Origin: Corinectria fuckeliana
Taxonomy: Eukaryota > Ascomycota > Sordariomycetes > Hypocreales > Nectriaceae
Length of the DNA: 64,000 nt
NCBI GenBank assembly: GCA_019137255.1
Contig: WPDH01000008.1
Span: forward strand, 62,001-126,000
Direction of reading: 5' to 3'
Of this stretch, positions 9,547 through 21,000 are shown one piece after another (position 1 is the stretch's first letter; the number at the start of each line of letters is the position of its first letter). The translations under genes were made by a program, and so were the position numbers. The notes under the pieces are model-generated. The model saw only the letters and a list, made by a program, of their open reading frames with translations, was not told the DNA's origin and ran no database searches.

Positions 9547-11970
9547 ATGGGCCAGCCATCATCTGCGGCTTCCAACGCCGTCATCTACGTCACATACGGC
9601 GCGTTTCTGTTTGTGATACCTCGCTCCGCTCCCCTCAACCCACGCCGCGGGCTTTCGTCGCACTGAGCAGCTAACCCCCCGGCGATGCAGACTGCTGGGA
9701 ACGGGCGTCGCCTGGAAGATGAGAAGCCAGAGCAAGGAGGACTTCCTCGCCGGAAATGGAACCCAGACGGGTCAGGAACTCTTACTCTCCCCGCCCTGGC
9801 GACGCGACGACCCGCTCATGCGGACTGAGCAGATGCCATCGTCGTCCTTTCGACGAGTTCAGGCTGCTTCGGACCATGGGCGTGTTCAGCGTCCATCCAC
9901 CCTCCGCCATACCTGCCGTGTAGCTAACTGCGACGCACAGCTTTCCCTCTGGCCTTGAACTTTATCGCCTCCGGTGAGTAGAGCACCTTTGCTCTCTTGA
10001 CCCCGCGTCCCGGAGCGGTAGCATCTTGCTACCTCAGCACAGCGATGAACGTGTGGCCACGCGTGCACCAATCTCAAGACTTTTCCCGGGTCGAGTATGA
10101 CATCGAGCGCGGAACAACGGTGGAACTGCGCGACAAGGTTCGTACCCCAAATCATCCATGTCTTCTTCCCCTCCCTCGAGATGCTCCTCTCACTCTCTGA
10201 TGCTACTAACCCCTCCAGCTTCGCTCTGGAATACTAACCAAACCCACCCCCAACCCGCCGCTCAGAGAGGCATCTCGGGGAGGGGGAGAGGATGCGGCTC
10301 ACTACGGGCGCGGAGTCGACTCATCGATGGCATCCAACCTCAGAGCCACGCACGCTTGAGGAGATGCCGTCGTGTTTCGATGAAGCTGAGATTGTACCGT
10401 AATACTCGATCAAGTTAATGCTTGCGTGGGAAAAGTGTTGCCGCTCCAAAGCCCCTGATCCTCTCCCCTCTCCCGCGAGATGGAAAACAACTGACTCGCG
10501 TAGCCCTCGGATCCGGTATCCTCTTCGCCTACCCGGAGCTAGCCACCATCTCCGGCGTCCAAGGCATGGTTGTCTACGCGCTGGCGTCGGCTCTGCCCAT
10601 TCTCATCTTCGGCTGGCTCGGTCCCATCATTCGCAGCCGGTGCCCTGAGGGCTTCGTCCTGACGGAGTGGACCAGGCAGCGTTACGGGACCGTGACGATG
10701 CTGTACCTCAGCTTCATGACTCTCGTGACCCTGTTCCTGTACATGGTTGCTGAGCTGTCGGCCATCGGACAGGTTGTCACCGCCTTGACCGGCCTCGACG
10801 GGCTTCCTGTCATTATTGTCGAGTGTGTCATCACCACCATCTATACCTGTAAGGATCCCCTTCTTGCTCCTGTTTCCTCGCGCCCCCCGTCTACACCAAA
10901 ACGGTCGCTGACGCACCGCTGCAGCCCTCGGTGGTTTCAGAATCTCCTTCTTCACCGACGTCATCCAGGGAGGCATGGTCATCGGTCTTGTGCTCATCGC
11001 CACCATCACCATCGGCGTCAAGACCGATATCAAGCGGGAGCTGGTCGAGGACTCGGACCTGACCAAGGCGAACCTGCTCGGGTGGCAGCTCCTGTACATC
11101 CTGCCCGTCGCCATCCTGACCAACGACTTCTTCCTCTCCAACTTCTGGTTGCGCACCTTCTCGTCCAAGACGGACAAGGACCTCCGCCTGGGCACCTCCA
11201 TGGCCACCATCGTCATCCTGTGCATCCTCACGCTCGTCGGCGCCACCGGCCTCATCGCCGTCTGGTCCGGTGCGCTGCCCCAGGCCGACGTGGCCCTCTC
11301 CGGCTCCATCGCCTTCTTCCTCCTGCTCGAGACACTCCCGACGTGGGTCGTCGGCATCGTGCTGGTCATGGTCGTGACGCTCAGCACCGCCGCCTTCGAC
11401 AGTCTGCAGTCCGCCATGGTGTCGTCGGCCTCCAACGACCTGTTCCGCAACCGCCTCAACGTGTGGTGGATCCGCGGCATGGTCGTGCTGGTCATCTTCC
11501 CCATCGTCGTCCTCGCCCTCAAGGCGCCCTCCATCCTCCAGATCTACCTCATCACCGATCTGGTCTCTGCCGCCACCATCCCCGTCCTGGTCATCGGCCT
11601 CGTCCAGAAGTTCTACTGGTGGCGCGGCTTCGAGGTCGTCGTCGGCGGCCTCGGCGGCCTGTTCACCGTCTTCATCTTCGGTGCCATCTACTACGGCAAC
11701 GCCAAGCAGGGTGCCAAGCTCCTTCTTCTCGAGGCCGGCCTGTACGGCAACGACTGGAGCGCCTTTGGTGCCTTCGTCGCTGCTCCCGTCGGCGGTCTTG
11801 TCTGGGGATGCGGCGCTCTGGCTCTCCGTCTCGCAGTTCAATTCGTCCTGGCCAAGGTCCGAGGTCACCGCTTCGATGCCCTTGACCGGCCCATCGAGCG
11901 CACTCCCAGCGAGGACGCGGACTTTCCCACGGAGACCATCGTCTCTTCAACCCCTGGCAAGTTCTTCTAG
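9547..11970 (+). CDS. Sodium:solute symporter family transporter, Dur3/urea-transporter-like
   Basis: Proposed exons 9547-9608, 9691-9770, 9941-9973, 10504-10848 and 10925-11970 sum to 522 codons (521 residues). The N-terminus carries the family signature GVAWKMRSQSKEDFLAGNGTQT, then FPLALNFIAS-ALGSGILFAYPE, with the conserved helix break near ALGSG. About 13 hydrophobic segments follow, with a long acidic/basic loop KTDIKRELVEDSDL and the AAFDSLQSAM helix typical of the symporter core. The family imports urea, polyamines, proline or similar solutes with sodium or protons at the plasma membrane; the substrate here is inferred only by resemblance. Exon 3 is a 33-nt micro-exon and intron 3 is 530 nt, far longer than any other intron in the window. 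The protein is shorter than typical Dur3 (about 650-700 residues), mainly in the loops and C-tail. Confidence 0.85.
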
Positions 11971-12340
11971 GCTCATCCTAGCCAAGTAGTACAATGCCGC
12001 TACGTTTCTGGGGGATTGCTTGGTTGATTTGTCACTCCATGTCTAAGCGTGTGGGGAGGTTGTGAGCCCATGATCCCAGCAGTCGCTTGAAACAGTCTCT
12101 TCTTATTCACCCCGTGGAGGCTCGGCTCTTTTGCCAAAAGGCAGATATCTATATTGATTTGGAGAGGAAAAACTCTGCTCAATGCCGACGTCCGTTCGCC
12201 GGCCTCCATGCTATTCTATAGTACAGATGTAATCTTCGTACAATATACAATCCCCTCTTTTATATGGTTCTTCCACCCCAATCGTTACCGTTGTAGTACA
12301 AGGGCTGTTGCTTTTTTCCTTTCGACTCAAAACTAACTCG
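11971..12340. terminator. Convergent 3' region
   Basis: A 370-bp space between the converging ends of the symporter gene (plus) and the Mba1-like gene (minus). It must hold both 3' UTRs and polyadenylation sites. An AT-rich stretch at about 12200-12330 is the likely site. No hairpin terminator is expected in a fungus. Confidence 0.4.
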
Positions 12341-13422
12341 TCAGTTCTTGTGCGAAGGGTCCTCCCATCCAGCGCGCTTGGCCTGTTCCCGACGGATCCA
12401 GTCCTGCTCCTCCTTGTAGGCATCCATCGTCGTCACAGGCACGGTGCCCCATATCCGCCAGGGCCCAGACTTGTACGTGGTCTCGCTGACCTGTCGCGAG
12501 AGGACGACATGCTCCACCTTCTGCTGCACCCTGGTGCTGCCGGGCCTCGGCTCGCCGCTCGACGCGTTATAACGCGAGGCCTTTTGCGTGGAGCAAATGG
12601 CCACGACGGCCTGCTCGGTGAACATGTCCTTGTCGTGCGGGTTGACGTTGTGGACCTGGTGGGCGACGACGCGGGGGTAGAACAGCCGCTTGTCGAAGCT
12701 GACGAGGTCGAAGGTGACGCGCTCGTTGTGCGGGCGGCGGTCGATGGCGGCGGTGAGCTTCTTGGCGAAATTGCCGAGGCAGATCTGGTTGATGGTGGCC
12801 TTGTCACCGGCGGCAAAGGCCGTGAGCATCTCGGTGTACATGACCTTTGCGGTCGGGGCGATCCTGCCGCGGGCGGCCTTCCACTGGGGCCGGGTCGTCC
12901 AGCTGGGCATCGACTTGAGCTTGAAGTTCAGGACGGAGATGGTCTCGATGCCCCATTGGAAGACGCGGTACCATTGGTATTTGAGGAAGGCCGACGGGCT
13001 GCGAGGGTATCGGGAGACGGGGAGGGGAACAAAGGTGCCTAGACAAGACGAGGTGTTAGCTGGTTATCCTGCACGCAGCGAAACGCATTGCCTCTCCGCA
13101 GTGGTACATGAATGGTACACAACACACAACCGCGAGAAGAGCACCACTCACCAGGGAACAGAGGTCCGCCTCCGGACCTAAAGTACTCGTCGTTGGCCTT
13201 CTTCTGGATCTGCGACATGGTCTCCACGTCGGTCTTCTTGGCGCCCTCGCGGGCCGTCTTCTCCATCTCGCGGACCATCTTCCCCCTCGAGGGCATCGAC
13301 GCCGAGCGGGTGAACTGGACGCCCGCGGTCCCCGCGAGACACCGGCGAAGGCTCAGCGGGGAGAGGGCGCCGGGGCGGAGGAGGCGGGCCGTCGCGGGGC
13401 CCATGGCCGCGGGAGAGGGCAT
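12341..13422 (-). CDS. MBA1: Mba1/mL45-like mitochondrial ribosome receptor
   Basis: Two exons on the minus strand: 13152-13422 and 12341-13038, joined in phase 1 (donor GTGAGT, acceptor TCTAG) to give 322 residues. Residues 1-45 are Ala/Arg/Leu-rich without acidic residues, a typical mitochondrial presequence (RLLRPGALSPLSLRRCLAG). The rest matches the Tim44-like/Mba1-mL45 fold: a basic N-terminal helix (KMVREMEKTAREGAKKTDVE), KYQWYRVFQWGIETI, and a C-terminal cystatin-like half with NPHDKDMFTEQAVVAICS and TYKSGPWRIWGTVPVTT. Mba1 sits on the matrix face of the inner membrane and helps dock mitochondrial ribosomes for co-translational insertion by Oxa1. Assignment is from recalled family features; a generic Tim44-like protein is the alternative. 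Confidence 0.75.
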
Positions 13423-14666
13423 TGCGGGCGGGTGGACGGGTGGACGGTGAGGGGGAAAAAGGGATGTGCTGTTTCGGAGCTCAGGAGCACCGCGTGCGGA
13501 GGTTCGGGGTCCGGTGTTGCCGGCGGCGTACGGTCATTATCGAGCTTGAAAGCTACATCCGTTCCCTCGTCATGGCATGCTGCGGGAAGAATTTCTTAGG
13601 CCGGATTCGAACTGCGGATCAAGTATGCTCCGACGCCGACGCCGACGCGCCTCCCACAATAATAATCCGCTGATTCTTGAGTGTCAACCGTCTCCTAAAA
13701 CTGGACCTTGGACTCCATATCAAGCTTCTGTTACACCTAGGATTCCGGCCTCTCGATCAACCTTGATCCAGCAACTTACCTACATTGAACGTTTAACACG
13801 GACGCACGGGACAGAGCACTCGCTCCATAGGTCCATGCTCGCCGTCTCTTCAACTAGTCAGTTCTCTTACTGTATCGTAAACCCTCGTGCAACACCGGCG
13901 GGTGATTTCGTCCCAACAACGGTCATCGCCCAACTCGTGGTGATGCCCCCCCGTGTGCTTATTCGTGGGACTGGAAGATGGGGTGTGACGTAGAGACGCA
14001 CCGAGGAGCGGCAACTCCTTTAAGACGAACAGTATTTGTCGCTGATCGACGATAGCCCTGTAGATCGGAAAGCGGTATAAGACAGTTCAGGAAGTGTCCG
14101 ATTACTCGTGAGAGCTTTGTGTAACCCGGAAATGCCGATAGATTAGGTGGCCTTCACCAATCTCCAGACCAACACACGCGATGTCTTGGCGTGGGAGACA
14201 CTGCTTCTGGAATGAATAGGCATCTGTGATCCTTTATGGTTATGTATTCTCAAACTTGGTACGAAGTTGCACGGCGGTGTGAATTGAGAACATGTGTGTT
14301 GTACTTTGGCTTGCATTTTGGGAACGATTTTAGTTGCACCCATCTCGCCCTTCTCCACACGAGCTTCAACCACCACCCACACGATTGAGCTATCGTAGCC
14401 TCCACGCTACACCACCCGTACTCCTTAAAATCCTCTCTGCTCCGGTCCTTTTCTTCTTCGTGGCCGTCGCTGTAGTCACCCCACGCAATTTGCTTCACTA
14501 GGCCTCACCCCGTTTGCGCATCCAGCCACGATTAGCGGGCTTGTGTTACTTAGTAGGTTGCCTTGGATAGTAAATATCCCGGGCGCGTATCCCCTTATAC
14601 ATCTTCGATTAAGCCCACCTCTCAAACTCTATAGCAGAAAGTCATCAAGCGAAGAATCAGAGCTCA
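13423..14666. other. Intergenic, no gene seen
   Basis: Upstream of the Mba1-like gene and downstream of the F-box gene. A TTCGAAC-containing arm near 13608 was considered as a tRNA remnant and rejected. No other structure supported. Confidence 0.5.
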
Positions 14667-15671
14667 TTAGTTGTTCTTCAGATGTCTCTTCCTCGTCCAC
14701 TTCGTCGCCGGCTGGGAGCGTACCCAAGTAGCATTCGGCGTTCGACGCCCCGTTAGCGCATCAAATGAATACATGGCCAGCCCAGGAGACTTGTGTGACA
14801 CAATCCTGATCATCTTGGGATTCTTCATTCTTCGCGCTAGTATTCTGGCCTGGGCTTCCATGTCTGCCGTTAGCTGACGAAGATCGTCGCCTGGAACCTG
14901 GTCACAGCGGATTGCTTGCTGGTGTGATGATTTCGTGACGCGGATGTCGGAGAGACTCAAATTGATGACGACGTCCTCGAGACTAGACATCAAGCAGTTT
15001 CCTGGGGCGTCCAAGATATGCGGACAAATACTGACCATCCGGCAGCGCAACCGCCGAAGAGTTGGAAGCATTGCCCTGATGTTGTCGCAAAGGTGCTGTC
15101 CGGGGGGGAAGATATAATATGTGAGATCTGTACCGGCTGTATCAACGTCGAGGCAAGTCAGGTGCTCGAGCGAGACAAGGCTAGTTAGAGACGATGCCTT
15201 CAGATAACTCCGCCCTGGGACGCCTAGCCAGTGTCCAGGGTTCTCTTGACTCGCCTCAACTTTGAGAGAATGCAGCTTCGTGCACTGTCGGAGTATGACA
15301 CTCAGTTCAGTCAGGCGGTTGTTCAACTCGGAGGTCCACATGCTGACAACGTGGAGGTTGATAAGGGTCGTTTCTGTCGCGCCTGGCCTAAACTGTCCCA
15401 GATCCCAATGCCCAATGCCGTCGACATAGATGCAGACTGTTGCCACATGATCCCGTATCGAACGAATGGCGCCCTCGTTGGCGAATGCGCGGAGGAATCG
15501 CCAAATTGAATCTTCATCAGGGAATTCGAGGTCTCGGAGGATCAATGGTCTAGCGAGCTGGTACCACCGCTTGGAGACGAGGAGGCGACGAGGATCCTGT
15601 CGGAAGAATGCCGGGCCCAAGAGGCCGAGGATGTGGAGCTGAATCTCCGGGGGGAGGTCGTACAGAGTCAT
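14667..15671 (-). CDS. F-box protein with LRR-like body
   Basis: Intronless frame of 334 residues starting MTLYDLPPEIQLHILGLLGP. Residues 3-45 are a recognisable F-box (LPPEIQLHIL ... RRLLVSKRWYQLARPLI), the module that binds Skp1 in SCF ubiquitin ligases. The remainder has irregular Leu-rich segments (LTELSVILRQCTKLHSLKVE, LVSLEHLTCLDVD) of the type seen in fungal F-box proteins with degenerate leucine-rich repeats, presumably the substrate-binding part. It ends with a basic tail (KWTRKRHLKNN). The target is unknown. F-box paralogues are numerous in filamentous fungi, so no symbol is assigned. The start is the first ATG, three residues before the F-box. Confidence 0.8.
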   Translation of the reverse strand: MTLYDLPPEIQLHILGLLGPAFFRQDPRRLLVSKRWYQLARPLILRDLEFPDEDSIWRFLRAFANEGAIRSIRDHVATVCIYVDGIGHWDLGQFRPGATETTLINLHVVSMWTSELNNRLTELSVILRQCTKLHSLKVEASQENPGHWLGVPGRSYLKASSLTSLVSLEHLTCLDVDTAGTDLTYYIFPPGQHLCDNIRAMLPTLRRLRCRMVSICPHILDAPGNCLMSSLEDVVINLSLSDIRVTKSSHQQAIRCDQVPGDDLRQLTADMEAQARILARRMKNPKMIRIVSHKSPGLAMYSFDALTGRRTPNATWVRSQPATKWTRKRHLKNN

Positions 15672-16096
15672 GGTGGTCGAGGATGCAGGGTATGTAGCCG
15701 AGAATTGAGGCGTACCGCAACCAATGACTCCTGCGAAGTACTAGGAGTTGGCGCTTGTATTATGCACTAACAAGATGGAATGCCGTATTTATCTCGATAA
15801 ATCGGGATACCTGAAGGAGAGGAGATCAAGAGGTTTACCACCTGCCGCCCACAGCCACAAGTCAGCGGGGTCAACGGCCCACTCACATGACCCCGCAACC
15901 CCACCCGGACCGGTCATCGATTTCTGGCCGACTGACTCAGGCAATCAGGCAAGCTTGGTTGGATGCGCGACTCATCAGGTGTGACGCACCACCTTTGCAG
16001 CTTCAAGTTGAAAAGAGCTCGCGCCGCGGAACTTCAACTACCTGGCCTTGGACAACGCCAATACCCAGCGACAAAACTGCAGGCTAGCAAGTCGCC
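15672..16096. promoter_or_regulatory. Divergent promoter between F-box gene and VMS1
   Basis: A 425-bp divergent spacer must drive both genes. No clear TATA box in either direction. The region just upstream of 16097 is C/A-rich. Confidence 0.45.
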
Positions 16097-18073
16097 ATGT
16101 CGAAGAACAGCGAGGATCTCCTGCGACGTCCGCTCTACCGTAAGACATTTCTCTCTACCCATTGCGACATCGCCAAGCTAACCTCTCAAGTCTATGATCT
16201 GCCGCCCGAGGTCCTGAATAGCTTGACACTTCAGTCAGACACCGGTACAGAGTCCGTCACGGCCACTGAACCCACGAACCCGTCCCTCACCGATAGCTCC
16301 CCCACCTCCGACACCAGTCTCGTCGGCACCCAGGCCTGCTCGCTCTGCAGCCTAGCTTTCGCAACCGTCCTCGACCAGCGCGGTCACCTCAAATCCGACC
16401 TACATCACTACAACCTCAAACAGAAGCTACGGGGGCAGAAGTCAGTGTCGGAGACCGAGTTTGAGAAGCTGGTCGGCAATCTGGACGAGTCCCTTTCCGG
16501 CTCGGATGACGACGACTCGGAGGATGAAGAGGAGGACGGCCGACAAGATTCGACTCTTACAGCCCTGCTGAAGAGACAGGCCAGGCTTGCGGATAAAAGA
16601 GACGATCCAAATGAAGATGGGGATGAGAGCACAGGCAGGAAAAGTCGCGGCAAACCGCCCTTGATCTGGTTCAGCTCTCCTGCGCTCCCGGAGAACAACT
16701 ATTTCGGCATGTATCGCGCAATCCTCACGGGGGATGAGGCTCGAAACTCCGACCTGGTCGAGGTTCTGAAAAAGAAACAAGTGGCGCCGGTGTCCATGCC
16801 CAAGATCCCCAAAGAGGGCGCCATCCCAGAGATTGCCTACAAGGGGCCGCACATCTTCCTCTGCATGATCGGCGGCGGTCACTTTGCGGCAATGGTCGTG
16901 TCACTCGCACCGCGGCCAACCAAGGGCGGGACGACCACCATGAACCGGGAGGCGACCGTTCTCGCGCACAAGACATTCCATCGATATACCACGCGAAGAA
17001 AACAGGGTGGCTCACAGTCGGCCAACGACAACTCCAAGGGCACTGCCCACTCGGCTGGTTCGAGCTTACGAAGGTATAATGAGCAGGCATTGGTGGACGA
17101 TGTGCGCGCGCTCCTCCACGACTGGAAGGGCCTGTTGGATACATCTGAGCTGCAGTTCATCCGGGCCACGGGCTCGACGAATCGGAGGACGCTGTTTGGT
17201 CCGTACGACGGCCAGGTCCTGAAGCACAACGACACGCGACTACGGGGGTTCCCCTTCAGCACGAGGAGAGCAACGCAGAAGGAGCTCATGCGGTCGTTCA
17301 TCGAGTTGACACGGCTGAAGGTTCGCGAAATCGACCCCGCCAAGGAGAAGGAAGCCGAGCCTGCGTCAGCACCGAAAAAGGCTGCCGAGCCTAAACCTGC
17401 GAAGCCTAAGCTATCAGAGGAGGAAGAAACCGCACTGCTGCATACGTCGCAGCTGCAAGCGTTTACTCGGAGATCAAAACTACCCGCACTGCTCTCTTAC
17501 ATGAAGAATAGCAGCCTAAGCCCAGATTTCGAGTTTCAGCCTCCAGAGCAGAACTATCATGCTCCTCGACCTCTCCATCTTGCCGCTGCTCAAAACGCCG
17601 CACCACTGGTGCTGGGACTCCTCACGCGGGGCGGCGCAGATCCGACGCTCAAGAACAAGGAGGGCAAGACTCCGTTCGAGCTCGCAGGCGACCGCTCCAC
17701 GCGGGACGCCTTCCGCGTCGCCCGGTGCGAGCTCGGCGAGGCCAAGTGGTCCTGGGACGCGGCCAAGGTGCCTCCCCCCATGACCAAGGCCGACGCCGAC
17801 GAGCGCGACGAGCGGGAGAAGAAGGAGGCGGACAAGGCGGAGGCGGACCGGCGGCGGGCCGAGGAGGAGCGCCTGAAATCCGAGGGCCCCAAGGTCCCCG
17901 AGAGCCGGAAGCCAAAGGGCAACACGCTCGCCACAGGCCTGACGAAGACGCCGCAGGAGCGCCGGGAGGCCGAGGCGCGCGGGCTGACGCCGGAGATGCG
18001 GATGCGGCTGGAGCGAGAGCGCAGGGCGAGGGCGGCCGAGGAGAGGATGCGGAAGATGCAGAGCGGGCAGTGA
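16097..18073 (+). CDS. VMS1: Vms1/ANKZF1 peptidyl-tRNA endonuclease of ribosome quality control
   Basis: Intronless frame of 658 residues with all family parts in order. A C2H2 zinc finger lies at C81, C84, H97, H103 (or H104). An acidic run is at about 134-147. The VLRF1 catalytic domain spans about 185-380 (PLIWFSSPALPENNYFGMYRAIL ... HIFLCMIGGGHFAAM), with the GGSQ motif placing the catalytic glutamine at Q307. An ankyrin segment is at about 488-540 (PLHLAAAQNAAPLVLGLL). A charged coiled coil follows. The last 25 residues hold a VCP-interacting motif (RRARAAEERMRK) that binds Cdc48. In yeast the enzyme releases stalled nascent chains from 60S-bound tRNA, countering Rqc2-directed tailing and protecting mitochondria. 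Key residues are intact, so the protein is predicted functional. Confidence 0.92.
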   Translation: MSKNSEDLLRRPLYRKTFLSTHCDIAKLTSQVYDLPPEVLNSLTLQSDTGTESVTATEPTNPSLTDSSPTSDTSLVGTQACSLCSLAFATVLDQRGHLKSDLHHYNLKQKLRGQKSVSETEFEKLVGNLDESLSGSDDDDSEDEEEDGRQDSTLTALLKRQARLADKRDDPNEDGDESTGRKSRGKPPLIWFSSPALPENNYFGMYRAILTGDEARNSDLVEVLKKKQVAPVSMPKIPKEGAIPEIAYKGPHIFLCMIGGGHFAAMVVSLAPRPTKGGTTTMNREATVLAHKTFHRYTTRRKQGGSQSANDNSKGTAHSAGSSLRRYNEQALVDDVRALLHDWKGLLDTSELQFIRATGSTNRRTLFGPYDGQVLKHNDTRLRGFPFSTRRATQKELMRSFIELTRLKVREIDPAKEKEAEPASAPKKAAEPKPAKPKLSEEEETALLHTSQLQAFTRRSKLPALLSYMKNSSLSPDFEFQPPEQNYHAPRPLHLAAAQNAAPLVLGLLTRGGADPTLKNKEGKTPFELAGDRSTRDAFRVARCELGEAKWSWDAAKVPPPMTKADADERDEREKKEADKAEADRRRAEEERLKSEGPKVPESRKPKGNTLATGLTKTPQERREAEARGLTPEMRMRLERERRARAAEERMRKMQSGQ

Positions 18074-21000
18074 AGGCACGGACAGCTCACGACATCTCGG
18101 CTAGGACGCGTCATGTCAAAGAAAACTCGATGGTAATCATGCTAGCCATTGCGCACTGTGACGATGAAAGGGCTCGTCTCATCAAAGAAACCGGCCTAAA
18201 GCAACTTTATCGCTGCCTCGTGACTCTTTCTTTGTTGGTGAGTCGTCTCGACACGCTCCTTGTCTTCAGCCATGGGCTTTCGGTGGCGTGATGATGGACA
18301 CGAAAGGATTGATCCGCCCTGGTTGTGTGCGTGTGCGTACACAGGTGGGTTGTAGTTTTGGCTGGTAAAGTGTGGGCGCTGTGACGCGATGAGCGCGTGG
18401 ACCCCTGCAACCCCGATCTCCAACGAAGCAACACACATCTCATGCGTTATCAGCAAGCAAAGCTAGACTCTCTTCAAGGGTGTAGTCGTTTCTAGACTAT
18501 TTGAGCTTGGTATTGTAGTTGTAAATTCTAGAATAGTCGCCGTGCTTGATCTTAGAGAAACGGTGTAGTGACTGGACGATGAAGTCTAGTCTCTTGAGTT
18601 TCAACGTCAGACAACCAGAATTTCGGTGCAGACACGTTAGTACACCACAATAAATCCCCAACAGACAGAATAAGCATCCTACCCACAAAACCAAAAATGC
18701 CATTTAATAAAAAGAGAAAGACTACTATAGATACAGGCAACAAAACGCGCTCGAAAAGCAATGCTGTTCGCTGTACTCCTACCCTAGATCACACAGTGCA
18801 CCCAGTGTCGAGTTACCTCGTCGACTCGTATGCAAAACTTCCCAGACGGCCCCTTGGCTGCAAGGCTCGCAGTCTAGTTCGACGCAGAGCGATGATTCAG
18901 CGCGAGATGCGCGAGGACGACTTGTTAAGAAGAATGAAGTGTGGGGAGATCACGGAGTACCGGCACAGAGATGCGGGTGCAATGTGATGTTGAGATCGAG
19001 TTGTCTTGTGCTGACGAGGGGAATTATACGGGAGGTGGTGTCCAACATGAGCTGATCTTGCTGCAGACTCGTTACGAGGAACCTGGCATCAAGACGGCCG
19101 CACAAAGTATCCAGTAATGCGTAATGGATGCCAAGCGCAAGGTACAATCAAATCGAAGAACAGAGAAAGTAGCGACGCTACGTTGGCGCGATGGAGCATT
19201 TCAATTTATGCATGTCCTTTGACCTCGAAAGCTGTTAAAATAAGCGCAAAATGCTCAACTACGAGGCTAAAGCTGTGTTTGATGGTTGCCTAGCATCGCC
19301 AAAACCATGCCGCAATTGAGGCGCTAGGTGCGAATGAGTTATTTAGAACAGCATCATGTGGTTGATTACAAGTCAGTTCTGAGACAGCCGAGCCAAACGG
19401 CGGCTAACCCCCACTGCGCAACGATTTCACGGTGTTGTGCATCATGGGGCTAAGCGAGGACACTACATCTTGCAGCAACTGGTGCCTCGACGGTGTACTT
19501 CATAGAAGTCGATGAAACCCCGCATCAAGATGTTGGCCACTCTGCAGAGATGTAGCGCGGCCTGTTCTCTCTGCTCTTCTGTTCTCCTAGAGGCACGAAG
19601 TACGCTCGGCTTGATATGTGGAGACGTGACAGTTTAGTATGTCATGGCGACGGAATCAGGATGGATTGAGGATGCAGGAACGGTTGTTTGCGCGAGGTTT
19701 CGAGACTAATGGCCAAGTACCCGTGCAAGTAGGCAATACGCTCGTGGCTTTGACGTCGTACTGGACGTCTGAGGGGTGGTCTGCGCAAGGCGACTAAGAT
19801 CACTGGGGCTCAATCACGACAATCGATTCTACTTGAATCGATCAACATGCCTAGAGATTGGCGACTGGGAGAACATAAACTGCGTGGGCAACCGTCAGTC
19901 GGGACGAGGGGAGTCGATTTCTCAGCGCGAGAATACACAACTAGGTCGATCGGAAGGCGAAACGGATACCGTAATAATGCGCTACAGTGTTGTTAGCATT
20001 GCTTAATCGATAAAAGACTTTGAGGGTAGTACTCGGGTGTCAGTCATCCATCCACAGAATGACTGCGGTAAAGAACATGGAGCCGATGGAGTTGCTGGGA
20101 ACGCTGTTGGACTCACAAGCTTCAAAGCATCATGACAGAGACAGGTTCTTATCCTCAGCAGACGAAAATGGCTGAAAGCCACTGTCTGAGTCCTCGAGCC
20201 CCTCAGCTCTAGCATTTTGTCGGTCTTCCATCGGGAGGAGCTATGATGATCAAAAAGGCCTAGATTAGAAGATTGGTGAAACATGGCGAGTCTCAGATGT
20301 CTCACCCCTTGGCGACATGCTAGCCTGTTGTGCGCAGAGGCTTCATGAGGATGCCATGTCGAGATTGATCAGCTACTTAGACCTTGATGGCAGCAACAGG
20401 CCCGAGTTCCTCCATGCCATCTTCTAAGGATAGACGTGTGGTTCCTGCGCCCACTGCGACTACAGTACTACGTAGTATAGTGGAAACAAGGACGCATGAG
20501 TTGTGGAAAAGCAAAAGCAAGTCTCCCATTCCATCGACCCAAAACTTTCACAGCCACCTCCTGCGTCCGAAAGAGGAAAGCCTCGACAGGCGTGCTTCAG
20601 GTGTTAGTGACCCGAAATAGTGCACAATGGGAACCGACCTCCAACCCACCACCACGGACCCCCGGAGGCCAACCATGGCCTATCTGCAGGTACCCGGACC
20701 CAGCACCCGGCTGGCAATGCGGCCCTGTTCCCTGGAAAAGGGGGGTTAGGGCAGGCCAACTCCGGGAAAGAGCTCATAGATAGTTAGCATCAAGTCTTCG
20801 CCGGGCTAGAACATGCGAGTTCGGAGGATCGCACCGCTTGGAAGGAACTCCGGAAAGCCCAACACCGGCGTCGACCTGGGCTCTGTTCTCTCTCCCCTTG
20901 GCGTGGTCTCGGTTCGGCGAGAGCACGTTGTCGGGTAATTCTCTGCATGAAACGGCCAAAATAGAGGTTTCCGAGACTAGGCGATCAGTGGGGAAGGACG

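Noticed and set aside
10422..11885. Long frames in alternative phases across the symporter gene
   Set aside because: High-GC shadow frames; the symporter frame alone has helices, family motifs and valid splice sites.
13590..13640. tRNA-like T-arm with TTCGAAC
   Set aside because: The stem has mismatches, the invariant G53-C61 pair is missing, and no D-arm or anticodon arm could be folded on either strand.
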